A DNA stretch of 64,000 bases from Competibacter_A sp002352125 (GCA_035441325.1 DAOROA010000024.1:1-64000), one strand, 5' to 3'. Shown: positions 18,121-32,086, counted from the first letter of the stretch. The notes: generated from the sequence alone by a model not told the origin. Translations and numbers: made by a program.

Positions 18121-19149
18121 TTATTTTGATTTAGGTGCGGCTTTGCGTTCGGGCCGGTTTTGTCGCTCGCGATCCAGTTGTTGCTGCAGGCGTTGTTGGG
18201 TTTCCAAAGCCGCTTTTAATTCGCCACGCAGATTTTCGGCAGCGCGCAAGGCTTCAAGATGGCGGGCTTCGCTTTCCTGTAATCCGATTTTTAGCCGTTG
18301 CAATTCGGTCGATAGGCCATGTTGGCGTTCGTTGGCAACGGCCAGGGTTTCGCGAATCGACGCATTTTCGCGTTCCTGGGTTTCCACGCGAACGTGCCAA
18401 GCGTTTTCTCTGTTTTTCCAGTCAAGCCGTTCGGTTGCGAACGCTTGGCGCTCGGTAGTCCACTCCGAACGGCTTTGTTCGAGAATTTGGGTCAGCCGGG
18501 TTTCGTTCGCCTCGCTGCGTTGGTGTTCGGCTTCGAGCCGTTGCCGCGCTTCGGTTTCTTGCCGCTTCATGTCGGTGCGGGCCTGCTGGAGCGCAGTTTC
18601 CAGTTGTTCGACCCGCGCTTCGGTCTCGATACGGATTTGCGCGACGGTTTCGATGGCGGTCCGGGCGCGTTGTTCGGCAGCTTGAATGGTGGTTTCAGCG
18701 GCGGTTCGGCGTTCTTGTTCCACCAACAGACGGTCGGCGAGTTCGCGGGTGGCTGTCTGCGCGGCTTCGAGTTTGCGATTTAAGCCATTTAATTCGGCTT
18801 GAATTCGGCCTTGTTCGGCGATAGCGGCATCGCGTGCCCGTTCGGCGGTTTCGGCCGCTTGTGTGGCGGCGATCCTTTGCTCCTCGAACACCGCTTCGGC
18901 GTGTTGCACAGCTATTTTCCAGAACGTATCCAGTGCCGCCGCGACCGCTTCGGGAACAGTCGGAAGCAGCATGATCTTTGGCGTCTCGGCCAGTTGTTGC
19001 TGCCAACTTTTCAGGTGTTCGCTGATGGTGGTGTTACTGCCTGTACCGAGCAGTTCGCGCACGCGTTGGATAGTGGGGTTCAGGCCGCGCCCGAGTAGTG
19101 TTTCGGCGGCATTCTGAACGTCTTCGAAGCTGATTCCAGTGCGGGCCAT
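18121..19149 (-). CDS. KfrA-like DNA-binding coiled-coil protein
   Basis: A 342-residue protein. Residues 1-60 (GISFEDVQNAAETLLGRG, PTIQRVRELLGTGSNTTIS) match the KfrA N-terminal helix-turn-helix domain. Residues about 75-330 are a nearly unbroken Ala/Glu/Arg/Gln coiled coil, and the tail is basic. KfrA on IncP plasmids binds its own promoter and forms filaments thought to aid plasmid partition. Chromosomal homologues are known but poorly characterised. It is divergent from a tyrosine recombinase across an AT-rich spacer, which may contain its operator (inference). A role in chromosome or element organisation is possible. Confidence 0.85.
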   Translation of the reverse strand: MARTGISFEDVQNAAETLLGRGLNPTIQRVRELLGTGSNTTISEHLKSWQQQLAETPKIMLLPTVPEAVAAALDTFWKIAVQHAEAVFEEQRIAATQAAETAERARDAAIAEQGRIQAELNGLNRKLEAAQTATRELADRLLVEQERRTAAETTIQAAEQRARTAIETVAQIRIETEARVEQLETALQQARTDMKRQETEARQRLEAEHQRSEANETRLTQILEQSRSEWTTERQAFATERLDWKNRENAWHVRVETQERENASIRETLAVANERQHGLSTELQRLKIGLQESEARHLEALRAAENLRGELKAALETQQRLQQQLDRERQNRPERKAAPKSK

Positions 19150-19510
19150 GACGGAAAACCTAACGTTGATTGAAAGATGCGTTTAATGATAGTACATAAA
19201 ATAATTACATAATACGTATTTTACGCGTATTCTTTGGAATAAAATTCAAGATTATTACTATAATCATGAATTACGTTTTTGTCGTTGAGCCAGCATTTTT
19301 TGCGGATGATCCATGAGCGTATGAGCCATATACTGTTATTTGAAACGGTCGGTCGTACCACATCCATCGATGCGAGTAGTCCATGACATGCAGGTCCGGC
19401 CCCGGCACCGGTGCGCGGGCTGTTCGTCTTTGCCGAGGCACGCAGCTATAGCTATTCAAACAACGTGTGTTTTACGCTCGCACTCAAAACCCGAAGCTGG
19501 AGTTGACCTT
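19150..19510. other. Divergent AT-rich spacer between kfrA-like gene and recombinase
   Basis: A 361-bp shared upstream region. The part next to the kfrA-like gene (about 19185-19270) is sharply AT-rich. It holds a perfect palindrome AATACGTATT (19211-19220) and TACGCGTA (19222-19229), which overlap the dif-like element at 19202-19229. Nearer the recombinase lies another palindrome, GCACCGGTGC (19405-19414). No gene is evident. Confidence 0.6.
19202..19229 (-). other. dif-like 11-6-11 recombination site (candidate)
   Basis: On the minus strand a left arm TACGCGTAAAA, a 6-bp centre TACGTA and a right arm TTATGTAATTA can be aligned to the gammaproteobacterial dif site, whose arms are GGTGCGCATAA and TTATGTTAAAT. 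Each arm matches at 7 of 11 positions, including the inner TTATGT of the XerD arm. True dif sites usually keep the whole XerD arm, so this may be a target of the neighbouring recombinase, a degenerate dif, or chance in AT-rich DNA. Confidence 0.35.
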
Positions 19511-20713
19511 ATGAGCCTTGCGACCCCAGTCCCAACCGTTCTCCACCAGAACGAAGAAAACGCCCCACAGCCGTCTTCCGGCCCACCACTGCCCCTGGAA
19601 CGCCTACGGGTGCCGGAAGCGCTCGATGGTCGCGCTGGCAACAACCGCGCCGGGCCGGACGTGGTCTGCCAACTGGCCGCCGGCAACGACCTGGAAGCCA
19701 TTCAAGCTTGGCTGGCCGAATTTCACGACTCGCCGCAAACCCTGCGCAACTACCGCAAGGAAGCCGAGCGCCTGCTGCTGTGGGCGCTGCTGGAATGCGG
19801 TAAGCCATTGTCCAGTCTCACCCGCGAAGACTGCATTCTTTACGAAAATTTCCTGACCGACCCCCAACCCCGCGACCGCTGGTGCGGGCAAAAAGCGCCC
19901 CGTTTCAGCTCCCGCTGGCGGCCATTTCTCGGCCCGCTCAACCCAGCCAGCCGCAAGGTTGCCTTGCTGATCGTCAACTCCCTGTTCGGCTATCTGGTCA
20001 AGGCCGGCTATCTTGCTGGCAACCCGCTGGCGCTGGCTCGGCGCCGAAATCGCGGCCATCAGCCCATGCGCCAGGTTGAGCGGTTTCTCGAACACGATCA
20101 ATGGCAAGCTCTGTTGGCCACAGTCGATGAGCTGCCCCGTGACAGCGAGCGCGACCGCCAGCACCACGCCCGCGCTAAGTACCTGACCGCCATCCTCTAT
20201 CTGCTCGGACCACGGGTCAGCGAAGTCGCCGGCCACGCCATGAGCAGCTTCGTCCAGGTTCGCGGGCGTTGGTGGTGGCATGTGATCGGCAAGGGTCGCA
20301 AGGAAGCCCAGGTTCCGGTCAACCAGGATATGCTGCAAGCCTTGCGCGACTACCGGCGCTTTTACGGCTTGCCGCCTTTACCCGCGCCGGACGAGACTAC
20401 TCCGCTGGTGCTGAACCTCAAGGGAACCGGCGGCATCGGCGACAACATGATCTACCGCATCGTCAAGGATCTGGTCGCTAAGGCAGCGGCCCGGCTGGAA
20501 GTGGACGATCCCTATCAAGCCGACAAGTTGCGTCGCGCCTCCACCCACTGGTTCCGCCATACCAGCATCACTCACCAAGCCGATGCTGGCATCGACATTC
20601 AATTTTTGCAACGCAACGCCCGTCACGCCCGCATCGACACCACCGGTCTGTATCTGCACGCCGAAGAAAAGGAATGGCACGAAACCATGGAGCGGCATCG
20701 GCTCAAGGAATAA
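19511..20713 (+). CDS. Tyrosine recombinase / phage-type integrase
   Basis: A site-specific DNA recombinase of 400 residues. The SAM-like core-binding domain (about residues 55-165, LAEFHDSPQTLRNYRKEAER) precedes the catalytic domain. The catalytic domain has Arg in LLGPRVSEVAGH (near 233), HWFRHTS (near 346), a second His in NARHARIDT and the nucleophilic Tyr in TTGLYLH (near 380). It is longer than XerC/XerD (about 300 residues), so it is not the housekeeping enzyme. The ATG at 19511 fits the family. An open frame reaches back to 19340, but that part is not integrase-like. No other phage or integrative-element genes are adjacent. Confidence 0.88.
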   Translation: MSLATPVPTVLHQNEENAPQPSSGPPLPLERLRVPEALDGRAGNNRAGPDVVCQLAAGNDLEAIQAWLAEFHDSPQTLRNYRKEAERLLLWALLECGKPLSSLTREDCILYENFLTDPQPRDRWCGQKAPRFSSRWRPFLGPLNPASRKVALLIVNSLFGYLVKAGYLAGNPLALARRRNRGHQPMRQVERFLEHDQWQALLATVDELPRDSERDRQHHARAKYLTAILYLLGPRVSEVAGHAMSSFVQVRGRWWWHVIGKGRKEAQVPVNQDMLQALRDYRRFYGLPPLPAPDETTPLVLNLKGTGGIGDNMIYRIVKDLVAKAAARLEVDDPYQADKLRRASTHWFRHTSITHQADAGIDIQFLQRNARHARIDTTGLYLHAEEKEWHETMERHRLKE

Positions 20714-21040
20714 CCGGCGCGGCGTAGCACTGCATTTTCCCCTCGGCTCCATAGCGAGCCATGAACTCCGCCATCGACGGGCATTTTTGAAACTGCGCCC
20801 GGTCGATCCCTATCGCGTAACTCCTTTATTGGAATGCGCCAACTATCTACCAGACAGGCTCGCCTAGCGAACTTGCTGAACTGCGTAGCTAATCAAGAGG
20901 AATAAAGTTTCGTCCTCATCATTTTCGCGGTTGCGCGACGGGTCAAGGGGTCGGTAGTATGCAAATTTAGACAGGATCGTAATCTGCGGGGCCGCCCGCG
21001 CAAGGAATGCAACCAGCCGCCGTTATTTGAGGAATGAAGC
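20714..21040. other. Intergenic region upstream of gltB, nothing recognised
   Basis: This 327-bp gap between the recombinase and gltB shows no convincing gene, repeat or terminator. TTTGAGGAATGAAGC just before 21041 contains the gltB ribosome-binding site. The gltBD promoter is presumably here but I cannot place it. Confidence 0.4.
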
Positions 21041-25690
<4,650 letters not shown>

Positions 25691-25693
25691 ACG

Positions 25694-27130
25694 ATGGGGA
25701 AACCAACCGGTTTTCTGGAAATTGCCCGCCACGAGCATGGCTACGCACCGGTCGCGGAACGAATTACCCACTTTCGCGACTTCGTAGCGCCTCTGCCGGA
25801 AGCCGCCGTCCGCGAACAGGCCGCTCGCTGCATGGATTGCGGCATTCCTTACTGCCATCGCGGCTGTCCGGTCCACAACATTATTCCCGACTGGAACGAT
25901 CTGGTATATCGCGGCGGCTGGCGCGAAGCGTTGGAAGTGTTGCACTCTACCAATAACTTCCCGGAATTCACTGGGCGCATCTGTCCTGCTCCCTGTGAAG
26001 CCTCGTGCACGCTCAACTTCAACGATTCGCCGGTGACGATCAAAGACATCGAGTGCGCCATCATCGACAAAGGTTGGGCGGAAGGCTGGGTCCAGCCGCA
26101 AATCGCCACGCATCGAACCGGCAAACGGGTGGCCGTGATCGGTTCGGGGCCTGCCGGTTTGGCCTGTGCCCAGCAACTCGCTCGCGCCGGTCACACCGTG
26201 GTGGTGTTCGAGAAGAATGATCGCATCGGTGGGCTGCTCCGCTACGGTATCCCCGACTTTAAGCTAGAAGCCCGGCTCATCGATCGCCGGCTAGCTCAAC
26301 TTCGGGCTGAGGGCGTCGAATTCCGCCCCAATAGCCACGTCGGCGTCGATATTCAGGCCCGCGCCTTGCTGGCCAAATTCGACGCAGTAGTGCTGGCTGG
26401 CGGTGCGGAACAACCGCGCGACCTGAACGTGCCGGGCCGGGAACTCCACGGTATCCGTTTCGCCATGGATTTCCTGACCCAGCAGAATCGTCGGGTGGCT
26501 GGGCAAAAAATCGCATCCGAAGAGATTCTAGCCACGGATAAAGACGTAGTGGTTATTGGCGGTGGCGACACCGGCTCCGACTGCGTCGGCACTTCGATTC
26601 GCCAGGGCGCGCATTCGGTAACGCAGTTGGAAATCATGCCCAAACCGCCGTTGCACGAAAACAAACTGTTAACTTGGCCAAATTGGCCGCTCAAGCTGCG
26701 GACTTCTTCCTCGCACGAGGAAGGCTGCGAGCGCGATTGGGCGGTTGCCACCAAGCGATTTCTCGGCCAGGATGGTCAAGTCAGGGCGATTCAAATCGTG
26801 CGTTTGGAATGGCGCGAAAGCAACGGCCGACAAATCATGGCTGAAGTACCGGGCAGCGAGTTTGAAATCAAGGCCGATCTAGTGCTGCTAGCCATGGGGT
26901 TCGTCCATCCGATGCACGAAGGCATGTTGCGGGACTTGGGTGTGATCCTGGACGAGCGCGGCAATGTTGCCGCCGGCACCGACGATTACCAAACATCGGT
27001 CAATAAAATCTTTGCGGCCGGCGACATGCGGCGCGGTCAATCGCTGGTGGTCTGGGCCATTCGCGAAGGGCGGCAATGTGCCCGGGCGGTCGATGAGTAC
27101 TTGATGGGAAGTTCGGAGTTGCCGGTTTAG
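25694..27130 (+). CDS. gltD: Glutamate synthase small subunit
   Basis: A 478-residue FAD/NADPH subunit that feeds electrons to GltB. Iron-sulfur cysteines are seen in CMDCGIPYCHRGCPVHN and CPAPCEASC in the first 110 residues. The FAD site is VIGSGPAGLACAQQLARAG and the NADPH site is VVIGGGDTGSDCVG. Near the C terminus, KIFAAGDMRRGQSLVVWAI closes the FAD fold. It starts 3 bp after gltB, so the two are co-transcribed. A long GC hairpin follows. Confidence 0.97.
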   Translation: MGKPTGFLEIARHEHGYAPVAERITHFRDFVAPLPEAAVREQAARCMDCGIPYCHRGCPVHNIIPDWNDLVYRGGWREALEVLHSTNNFPEFTGRICPAPCEASCTLNFNDSPVTIKDIECAIIDKGWAEGWVQPQIATHRTGKRVAVIGSGPAGLACAQQLARAGHTVVVFEKNDRIGGLLRYGIPDFKLEARLIDRRLAQLRAEGVEFRPNSHVGVDIQARALLAKFDAVVLAGGAEQPRDLNVPGRELHGIRFAMDFLTQQNRRVAGQKIASEEILATDKDVVVIGGGDTGSDCVGTSIRQGAHSVTQLEIMPKPPLHENKLLTWPNWPLKLRTSSSHEEGCERDWAVATKRFLGQDGQVRAIQIVRLEWRESNGRQIMAEVPGSEFEIKADLVLLAMGFVHPMHEGMLRDLGVILDERGNVAAGTDDYQTSVNKIFAAGDMRRGQSLVVWAIREGRQCARAVDEYLMGSSELPV

Positions 27131-27134
27131 GACC

Positions 27135-27170
27135 GCGGGGCGCCAGAGCGAAGATCGCCTGGCGCCCCGC
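27135..27170. terminator. Strong GC hairpin between convergent gltD and thiM
   Basis: A perfect 12-bp inverted repeat GCGGGGCGCCAG/CTGGCGCCCCGC with a 12-nt loop starts 4 bp after the gltD stop and ends 14 bp from the thiM stop. It lacks a T-run, so it may act as a transcript-end barrier for both converging units rather than a canonical intrinsic terminator. Confidence 0.6.
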
Positions 27171-27184
27171 TGTTGGAGTTGGAA

Positions 27185-27994
27185 CTAGCCGATTCTTGCC
27201 CGCAGCCTCGTTTTCAGCGTCGCTTCGTCGAGGGCGTACAGGGCATCGAGCAGCGTCACTTGCAGAGTCCCCGGTCCCGGCGACCGCTCCGCTGCAATCT
27301 CCCCGGCCACACCGAACACTGCCAGCCCAGCCACCGCAGCCGCGAAGGCATTTGGTTCCACCGCCAGACATGCCCCTGTAACCGCCGTCGCCGAACACCC
27401 CAATCCAGTAACACGAGCCATCAAGGGATGGCCGTTCTCGATCGCCGCGACCCGGCGACCGTCGGTCACGTAGTCTACCGCTCCCGTTATGGCCACCACG
27501 GCCTTGGTATCCGCCGCCAGCCGCCGCGCCGCATCCAGCGCCGTCTCCGAACCGTGCAGGCTATCCACGCCCCTGCCCTGTCCCGATTGCGTCTGCTCCA
27601 TCAAGGTAATGATTTCCGATCCGTTACCTCGGATGACGCTGGGTTCCAAGCGTGCCAGCGCGTTCGCCGCCGCCCGCCGGTACGGCGTCGCGCCGGCGCC
27701 AACCGGATCGAGGATCCACGGTATGCCCAATGCGTGGGCTCGCATAGCCGCCAACTTACTGGCCGCGATTTGTTCGGAATACAGCGTGCCGATATTGACC
27801 ACCAACGCTTGGCTGATGGCAACGAAATCCTCCACCTCGTCGCTGGAATGAATCATCGCCGGCGAGGCGCCTAGGGCCAGTAACGCATTGGCGGTGTTGT
27901 TCATCGCCACGAAATTGGTGATGTTGTGCACCAACGGTTGCCGTTCGCGAACGGCGGTCAGCAGTTTCCAGATAGCATCGGCCGACAAAATCAT
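27185..27994 (-). CDS. thiM: Hydroxyethylthiazole kinase
   Basis: Phosphorylates the thiazole alcohol (HET) in thiamine salvage. It has 269 residues with the ribokinase-like ThiM fold. Motifs are PLVHNITNFVAMNNTANALLA near the start, PWILDPVGAGATPYR, VIRGNGSEI and the catalytic loop VTGLGCSATAVTGACLAV. No thiE or thiD is adjacent and no TPP riboswitch fits, because guaC ends only 9 bp upstream. Expression probably depends on the upstream gene's transcript. Confidence 0.95.
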   Translation of the reverse strand: MILSADAIWKLLTAVRERQPLVHNITNFVAMNNTANALLALGASPAMIHSSDEVEDFVAISQALVVNIGTLYSEQIAASKLAAMRAHALGIPWILDPVGAGATPYRRAAANALARLEPSVIRGNGSEIITLMEQTQSGQGRGVDSLHGSETALDAARRLAADTKAVVAITGAVDYVTDGRRVAAIENGHPLMARVTGLGCSATAVTGACLAVEPNAFAAAVAGLAVFGVAGEIAAERSPGPGTLQVTLLDALYALDEATLKTRLRARIG

Positions 27995-28003
27995 GAGCGT
28001 AAC

Positions 28004-29053
28004 TTATGCTTCGAAGATCGGGTTCTGTTGTTCCGCCACCCGCACGAAGGTGGTGCGCTTGGTCAGCTCCTTCAACTGGCTTGCACCGACGTAGGTGCAG
28101 GCCGAACGCAGCCCTCCCAAAATATCCTTGATCGTCTCCGCCACCGGGCCGCGATAAGGAACGGTAACGGTCTTGCCTTCCGATGCGCGATATTCCGCGA
28201 CGCCGCCGCTGTATTTCTCCATCGCCGCCCTGGAACTCATCCCGTAGAATTCGACGAAACGCTGACCGTCCCGTTCCAGGATTTCGCCGCCCCCCTCGTC
28301 GTGTCCCGCCAGCATGCCTCCGAGCATCACGAAATCCGCTCCCGCCCCAAACGCCTTGGCGACATCACCGGCACAAGTGCAACCACCGTCTGAGACGATT
28401 TGGCCGGAGAGGCCATGAGCTGCATCAGCGCATTCGATAATCGCCGACAGTTGCGGATACCCCACCCCGGTTTTGACCCGCGTGGTACAAACCGAGCCCG
28501 GTCCGATGCCGACCTTGACGATATCGGCGCCCGAGAGCAGCAACTGCTCCACCATTTCTCCGGTGACCACGTTCCCGGCCATGATGATCTTGTCGGGATG
28601 CCGCGCCCGGACCTTGCCGATCTGCTCCGCGAAATACTCGGAATAACCGTTAGCCACGTCCATGCAGATGAACAACAGTTCTGGGCAGCGCTCCAGTATC
28701 CGCTCCAGCTTGGCAAGATCGCTATCGAGAATGCCGGTACTGACCGCTACGTTCGTCAGCCGGTGGCCGGCCCCGTTGGGCGGGACCGTCGCGAAAGCGC
28801 TCCACGACTCCACCGGATAATGCTTGTGCACAGCCGTGAACAACCCCCGTTCGGACAGGGCCGCCGCCATCTCGAAAGTGCCGACGGTATCCATGTTGGC
28901 GGCTATGACCGGGATACCCGTCCACGTTCGGCCGGTGTGGCGAAACTTGAAAGTCCGCTCTAAACGCACTTGGGCGCGACTGCCCAACGTCGAGCGCTTG
29001 GGCCGAATCAGAACATCTTTAAAACCCAGCTTCAAATCGGCTTCGATGCGCAT
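28004..29053 (-). CDS. guaC: GMP reductase
   Basis: Converts GMP to IMP with NADPH in purine interconversion. It has 349 residues, nearly the length of E. coli GuaC (347). It belongs to the IMPDH/GMPR TIM-barrel family without CBS domains. The catalytic cysteine is in GIGPGSVCTTRVKTG. Other conserved blocks are IAANMDTVGTFEMA, IVSDGGCTCAGDVAKAFGAG and EFYGMSSRAAMEKYSGG. Its start abuts the end of malQ with no gap, so it may ride on the glgC-malQ transcript, an odd pairing of glycogen and purine genes. Confidence 0.95.
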   Translation of the reverse strand: MRIEADLKLGFKDVLIRPKRSTLGSRAQVRLERTFKFRHTGRTWTGIPVIAANMDTVGTFEMAAALSERGLFTAVHKHYPVESWSAFATVPPNGAGHRLTNVAVSTGILDSDLAKLERILERCPELLFICMDVANGYSEYFAEQIGKVRARHPDKIIMAGNVVTGEMVEQLLLSGADIVKVGIGPGSVCTTRVKTGVGYPQLSAIIECADAAHGLSGQIVSDGGCTCAGDVAKAFGAGADFVMLGGMLAGHDEGGGEILERDGQRFVEFYGMSSRAAMEKYSGGVAEYRASEGKTVTVPYRGPVAETIKDILGGLRSACTYVGASQLKELTKRTTFVRVAEQQNPIFEA

Positions 29054-30526
29054 TCACACCCGCCCGTACAGCTCCAGCAAGTGCCGGTAGTGCCTCGTGA
29101 TCTGCGGTCCGACCTGCTCCAAGCGAAACCGCCAGCGCCAGTTGCCGTCGGCCACGCCGGGCCGATTCATGCGATCCTCGCCACCGAGCTCCAAGATATC
29201 CTGCATCGGCACCACCGCCAGTCGCGCCACCGAGGCAAACGCGCAACGCACCAACAGCTCCGGCATCGATTTCGGGTCGCCGCCGAGATAATCGAACAGG
29301 TGGGCACGAGTTCGCTCGTCTAGTTCCTCGAACCAGCCCAATGTCGTGTTATTGTCGTGAGTACCGGTGTAGACCACCGAATTCAGGACGTGATTGTGAG
29401 GTAGATACGGATTATCGGCCGCGCCACCGAAAGCGAAGTGCAGCACTTTCATGCCCGGTAGGCCGTGGTTATCCCGCAATGCCTCGACTTCTGGGGTGAT
29501 GATGCCAAGATCCTCGGCCACCAGCGGCAACCGGCCAAACTCAGCGCGCAACGCCCGAAACAATTCGTCGCCTGGCGCCAGTTGCCAACGTCCGGATGCG
29601 GCCGTTTCGGCGCCGGCTGGGATCTCCCAGTACGCCTCCAATCCCCGAAAATGATCGATTCGCAACAGGTCGAACTGGGTTAACTGCGTATGGATGCGCT
29701 CCTTCCACCACCGAAACCCGTCAGCCCGCATCCGTTCCCAGGCGTAGTGCGGGTTCCCCCACAACTGGCCGGTGGCCGAAAAATAGTCGGGCGGCACGCC
29801 GGCGACCACCTCTGGCCGCCCTTCGTCGTCCAACAGGAAACAGTCTCGCCGTGCCCACACATCGGCGCTGTCGTAGCCGACGAACAGCGGAATATCGCCA
29901 AAAATCAAAACGCCCCGCTCGTTCGCGTATCGCTTGAGCGCCGCCCACTGTCGATAGAACAGGAATTGCTCGAATCGGGATTGCGCGATGCTCTTGCCGA
30001 GCTGCTGTCGCGTCGCCGCCAGCGCCTCCGGATGCCGGTCTCGCAGTTCGGGAGGCCAGTCGGCCCAAGCCGATTGACCTTGCGCCGCGCGGATGGCTTG
30101 GTACAGCGCGAAATCGTCTAGCCAAGATCGATGTTGAGCCAGAAACGCTTCGTACTCTCCCTGCGCCCGGCTGGCCTTCTCGAAGCCTTGCCGTGCTTCG
30201 CTCAGGCGCCGTTGCCGATAAGTCCAGCCGTCCTCGCCGGCGTTCGGTCCGCCGTCCGGCTTCAGCCAGCCAGCCTCGATCAATGGCTCCAGCGCGATCA
30301 GGCGCGGGTTGCCGGCGTGGGCCGATTGCGCCGAATAGGGAGATAGATCGTCGTGCGGTGGCCCCAGTGGCAGCGTTTGCCAAATGGTGAACCCGCAAGC
30401 GGCCATGAAATCGACGAACCGGTAAGCCTCCGGTCCCAGATCGCCGTTGTCGTACCCCCCGGGAAGCGAGGTCGGGTGCAACAGCAATCCCGCGCGTCGC
30501 CCGTCGAATGGCGAGCTTTGGCTCAT
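29054..30526 (-). CDS. malQ: 4-alpha-glucanotransferase (amylomaltase)
   Basis: A GH77 enzyme of 490 residues that transfers maltodextrin segments, usually to recycle short glucans. The N-terminal RRAGLLLHPTSLPGGYDNGD and SPYSAQSAHAGNPRLI are typical of the short bacterial form. The acid/base triad is seen in LLRIDHFRGLEAYWEIPAG, VAEDLGIITPEV and YTGTHDNNTTLGW. It lies downstream of glgC on the same strand with a 75-bp gap. Together with glgB and glgX it supports turnover of stored glycogen. Confidence 0.95.
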   Translation of the reverse strand: MSQSSPFDGRRAGLLLHPTSLPGGYDNGDLGPEAYRFVDFMAACGFTIWQTLPLGPPHDDLSPYSAQSAHAGNPRLIALEPLIEAGWLKPDGGPNAGEDGWTYRQRRLSEARQGFEKASRAQGEYEAFLAQHRSWLDDFALYQAIRAAQGQSAWADWPPELRDRHPEALAATRQQLGKSIAQSRFEQFLFYRQWAALKRYANERGVLIFGDIPLFVGYDSADVWARRDCFLLDDEGRPEVVAGVPPDYFSATGQLWGNPHYAWERMRADGFRWWKERIHTQLTQFDLLRIDHFRGLEAYWEIPAGAETAASGRWQLAPGDELFRALRAEFGRLPLVAEDLGIITPEVEALRDNHGLPGMKVLHFAFGGAADNPYLPHNHVLNSVVYTGTHDNNTTLGWFEELDERTRAHLFDYLGGDPKSMPELLVRCAFASVARLAVVPMQDILELGGEDRMNRPGVADGNWRWRFRLEQVGPQITRHYRHLLELYGRV

Positions 30527-30601
30527 GCGTGATAACTCCTTGGCAGTATTGTTGAGATTGTGTGAACGCGTTGCGGAAACCGGAATCGTGTCGCGCGCCG
30601 T

Positions 30602-31873
30602 TTAACGAACGCGGGGCGATTCTTGACCCAACATTTCGCGCGTAATCAGGACCACACCCCGCTCGGTCCGATAAAAACGCCGCGCGTCTTCTTCGGGATT
30701 TTCGCCGACTACTGTTCCGGGCGGAATGATGCATGCCCGGTCGATGATCACTTTGCTGAGCTGGCAATAGCGGCCGATATCGACGCCGGGCAGCACCACC
30801 GCATCCCGCAACCGAACGTAGGAATGAACCTGGACTCCAGAGAATAATAGCGAGTGATTCACGTAGCCGCCGGAAATAATGCAACCATCCGCCACCATCG
30901 AATCGACCGCCATGCCCCGACGACCGTCGTCGTCGAAAACGAACTTAGCAGGAGGCGACTGATCCAGGTAGGTCCAGATCGGCCAATGTCCGTCGTAGAG
31001 ATTCAACTCCGGATCCACGCCGACCAATTCCATATTTGCTTCCCAGAACGCGTCCACGGTCCCGACATCGCGCCAGTAACTTTGGGCCTTGGTTTGCACG
31101 TCGCGAAACGGATAAGTTACTACCCGGTGTCGGCCGATCAGTGGTGGCAGGATATCTTTGGCGAAGTCGTGGTTGGATTCCGCCGTATCCGCATCCTCGA
31201 TTAGCCGTTCGAACAGGAACTGTGTATTGAACACGTAAATTCCCATCGAAGCTAGCGCTACGTTTTCTCGCCCCGGCAAGGTCTCGGGCTCTTTGGGTTT
31301 TTCCTCGAACCGAAGCACCTCGTTGCGTTCGTTCACCGTCAGCACGCCAAATTCGCAAGCCCGCTCCCGCGGAACTTCGACGCTGCCGATCGTGACATCT
31401 GCCTTGCTTTCTACATGATGGGCTAGCATCGGCCCGTAGTCCATTTTGTAGATGTGATCGCCGGCCAGAATCAGCACGAATTCGGGTTCGTGATTGCGGA
31501 TGATATCCAGGTTTTGATAGACGGCATCGGCGGTTCCTCGATACCACGATGCTTCGTCGATGCGCTGCTGGGCTGGCAGCAGCTCCACGAATTCGCCAAA
31601 TTCGCCGCGCAAGAATCCCCAGCCGCGCTGGATGTGCTGAATCAAGGAGTGGGCCTTATACTGAGTCAGCACGCAAATTCGCCGGATTCCCGAGTTGATG
31701 CAGTTGGAGAGCGGAAAGTCGATGATCCGGTATTTGCCGCCGAAAGGAGTCGCTGGCTTGGCTCGCCACAGCGTGAGCTGTTTGAGTCGGCTACCGCGGC
31801 CACCGGCCAGGACGAGCGCGAGCGTTTCCCGGGTCAGGCGACTGACGAAGCGTGAGGTGATAGCGGCACTCAT
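30602..31873 (-). CDS. glgC: Glucose-1-phosphate adenylyltransferase
   Basis: Makes ADP-glucose, the committed step of bacterial glycogen synthesis; the family is normally allosterically regulated by glycolytic intermediates. It has 423 residues. The nucleotidyltransferase loop is LALVLAGGRGSRLKQLT with AKPATPFGGKYRIIDFPLSN. Downstream are the catalytic IKLI-equivalent ILAGDHIYKMDYG and GTVDAFWEANMELV. A left-handed beta-helix C-terminal domain follows. It is divergent from glgB across 213 bp. Glycogen synthase (glgA) is not in the window. Confidence 0.96.
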   Translation of the reverse strand: MSAAITSRFVSRLTRETLALVLAGGRGSRLKQLTLWRAKPATPFGGKYRIIDFPLSNCINSGIRRICVLTQYKAHSLIQHIQRGWGFLRGEFGEFVELLPAQQRIDEASWYRGTADAVYQNLDIIRNHEPEFVLILAGDHIYKMDYGPMLAHHVESKADVTIGSVEVPRERACEFGVLTVNERNEVLRFEEKPKEPETLPGRENVALASMGIYVFNTQFLFERLIEDADTAESNHDFAKDILPPLIGRHRVVTYPFRDVQTKAQSYWRDVGTVDAFWEANMELVGVDPELNLYDGHWPIWTYLDQSPPAKFVFDDDGRRGMAVDSMVADGCIISGGYVNHSLLFSGVQVHSYVRLRDAVVLPGVDIGRYCQLSKVIIDRACIIPPGTVVGENPEEDARRFYRTERGVVLITREMLGQESPRVR

Positions 31874-32086
31874 GCGTTTGGTGTCCCTCTCTGCTATGAT
31901 TTCCCGGTTTTCGGGTTCGGAGGCCGGGCGGCGTTTTGAGGCAGCTTTTCGGCCAGGGCGTCCGCAAATGGGCGTCGGAACATTTATATAGTAGGTCCCG
32001 AATGCAATCTATTGCCACTTGTAGCGTCCCGAAGCTGGGGTTGCTCGGGACGGAGATCGGGTGACCTGGACGGCAGCCTTCCTGAG

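Noticed and set aside
19202..19229. Calling the AT-rich element the chromosomal dif outright
   Set aside because: The outer XerD arm differs at four of its last five positions from the strongly conserved dif arm, so it is listed only as dif-like.
27995..28003. TPP riboswitch in front of thiM
   Set aside because: Only 9 bp separate guaC and thiM, too short for any riboswitch.
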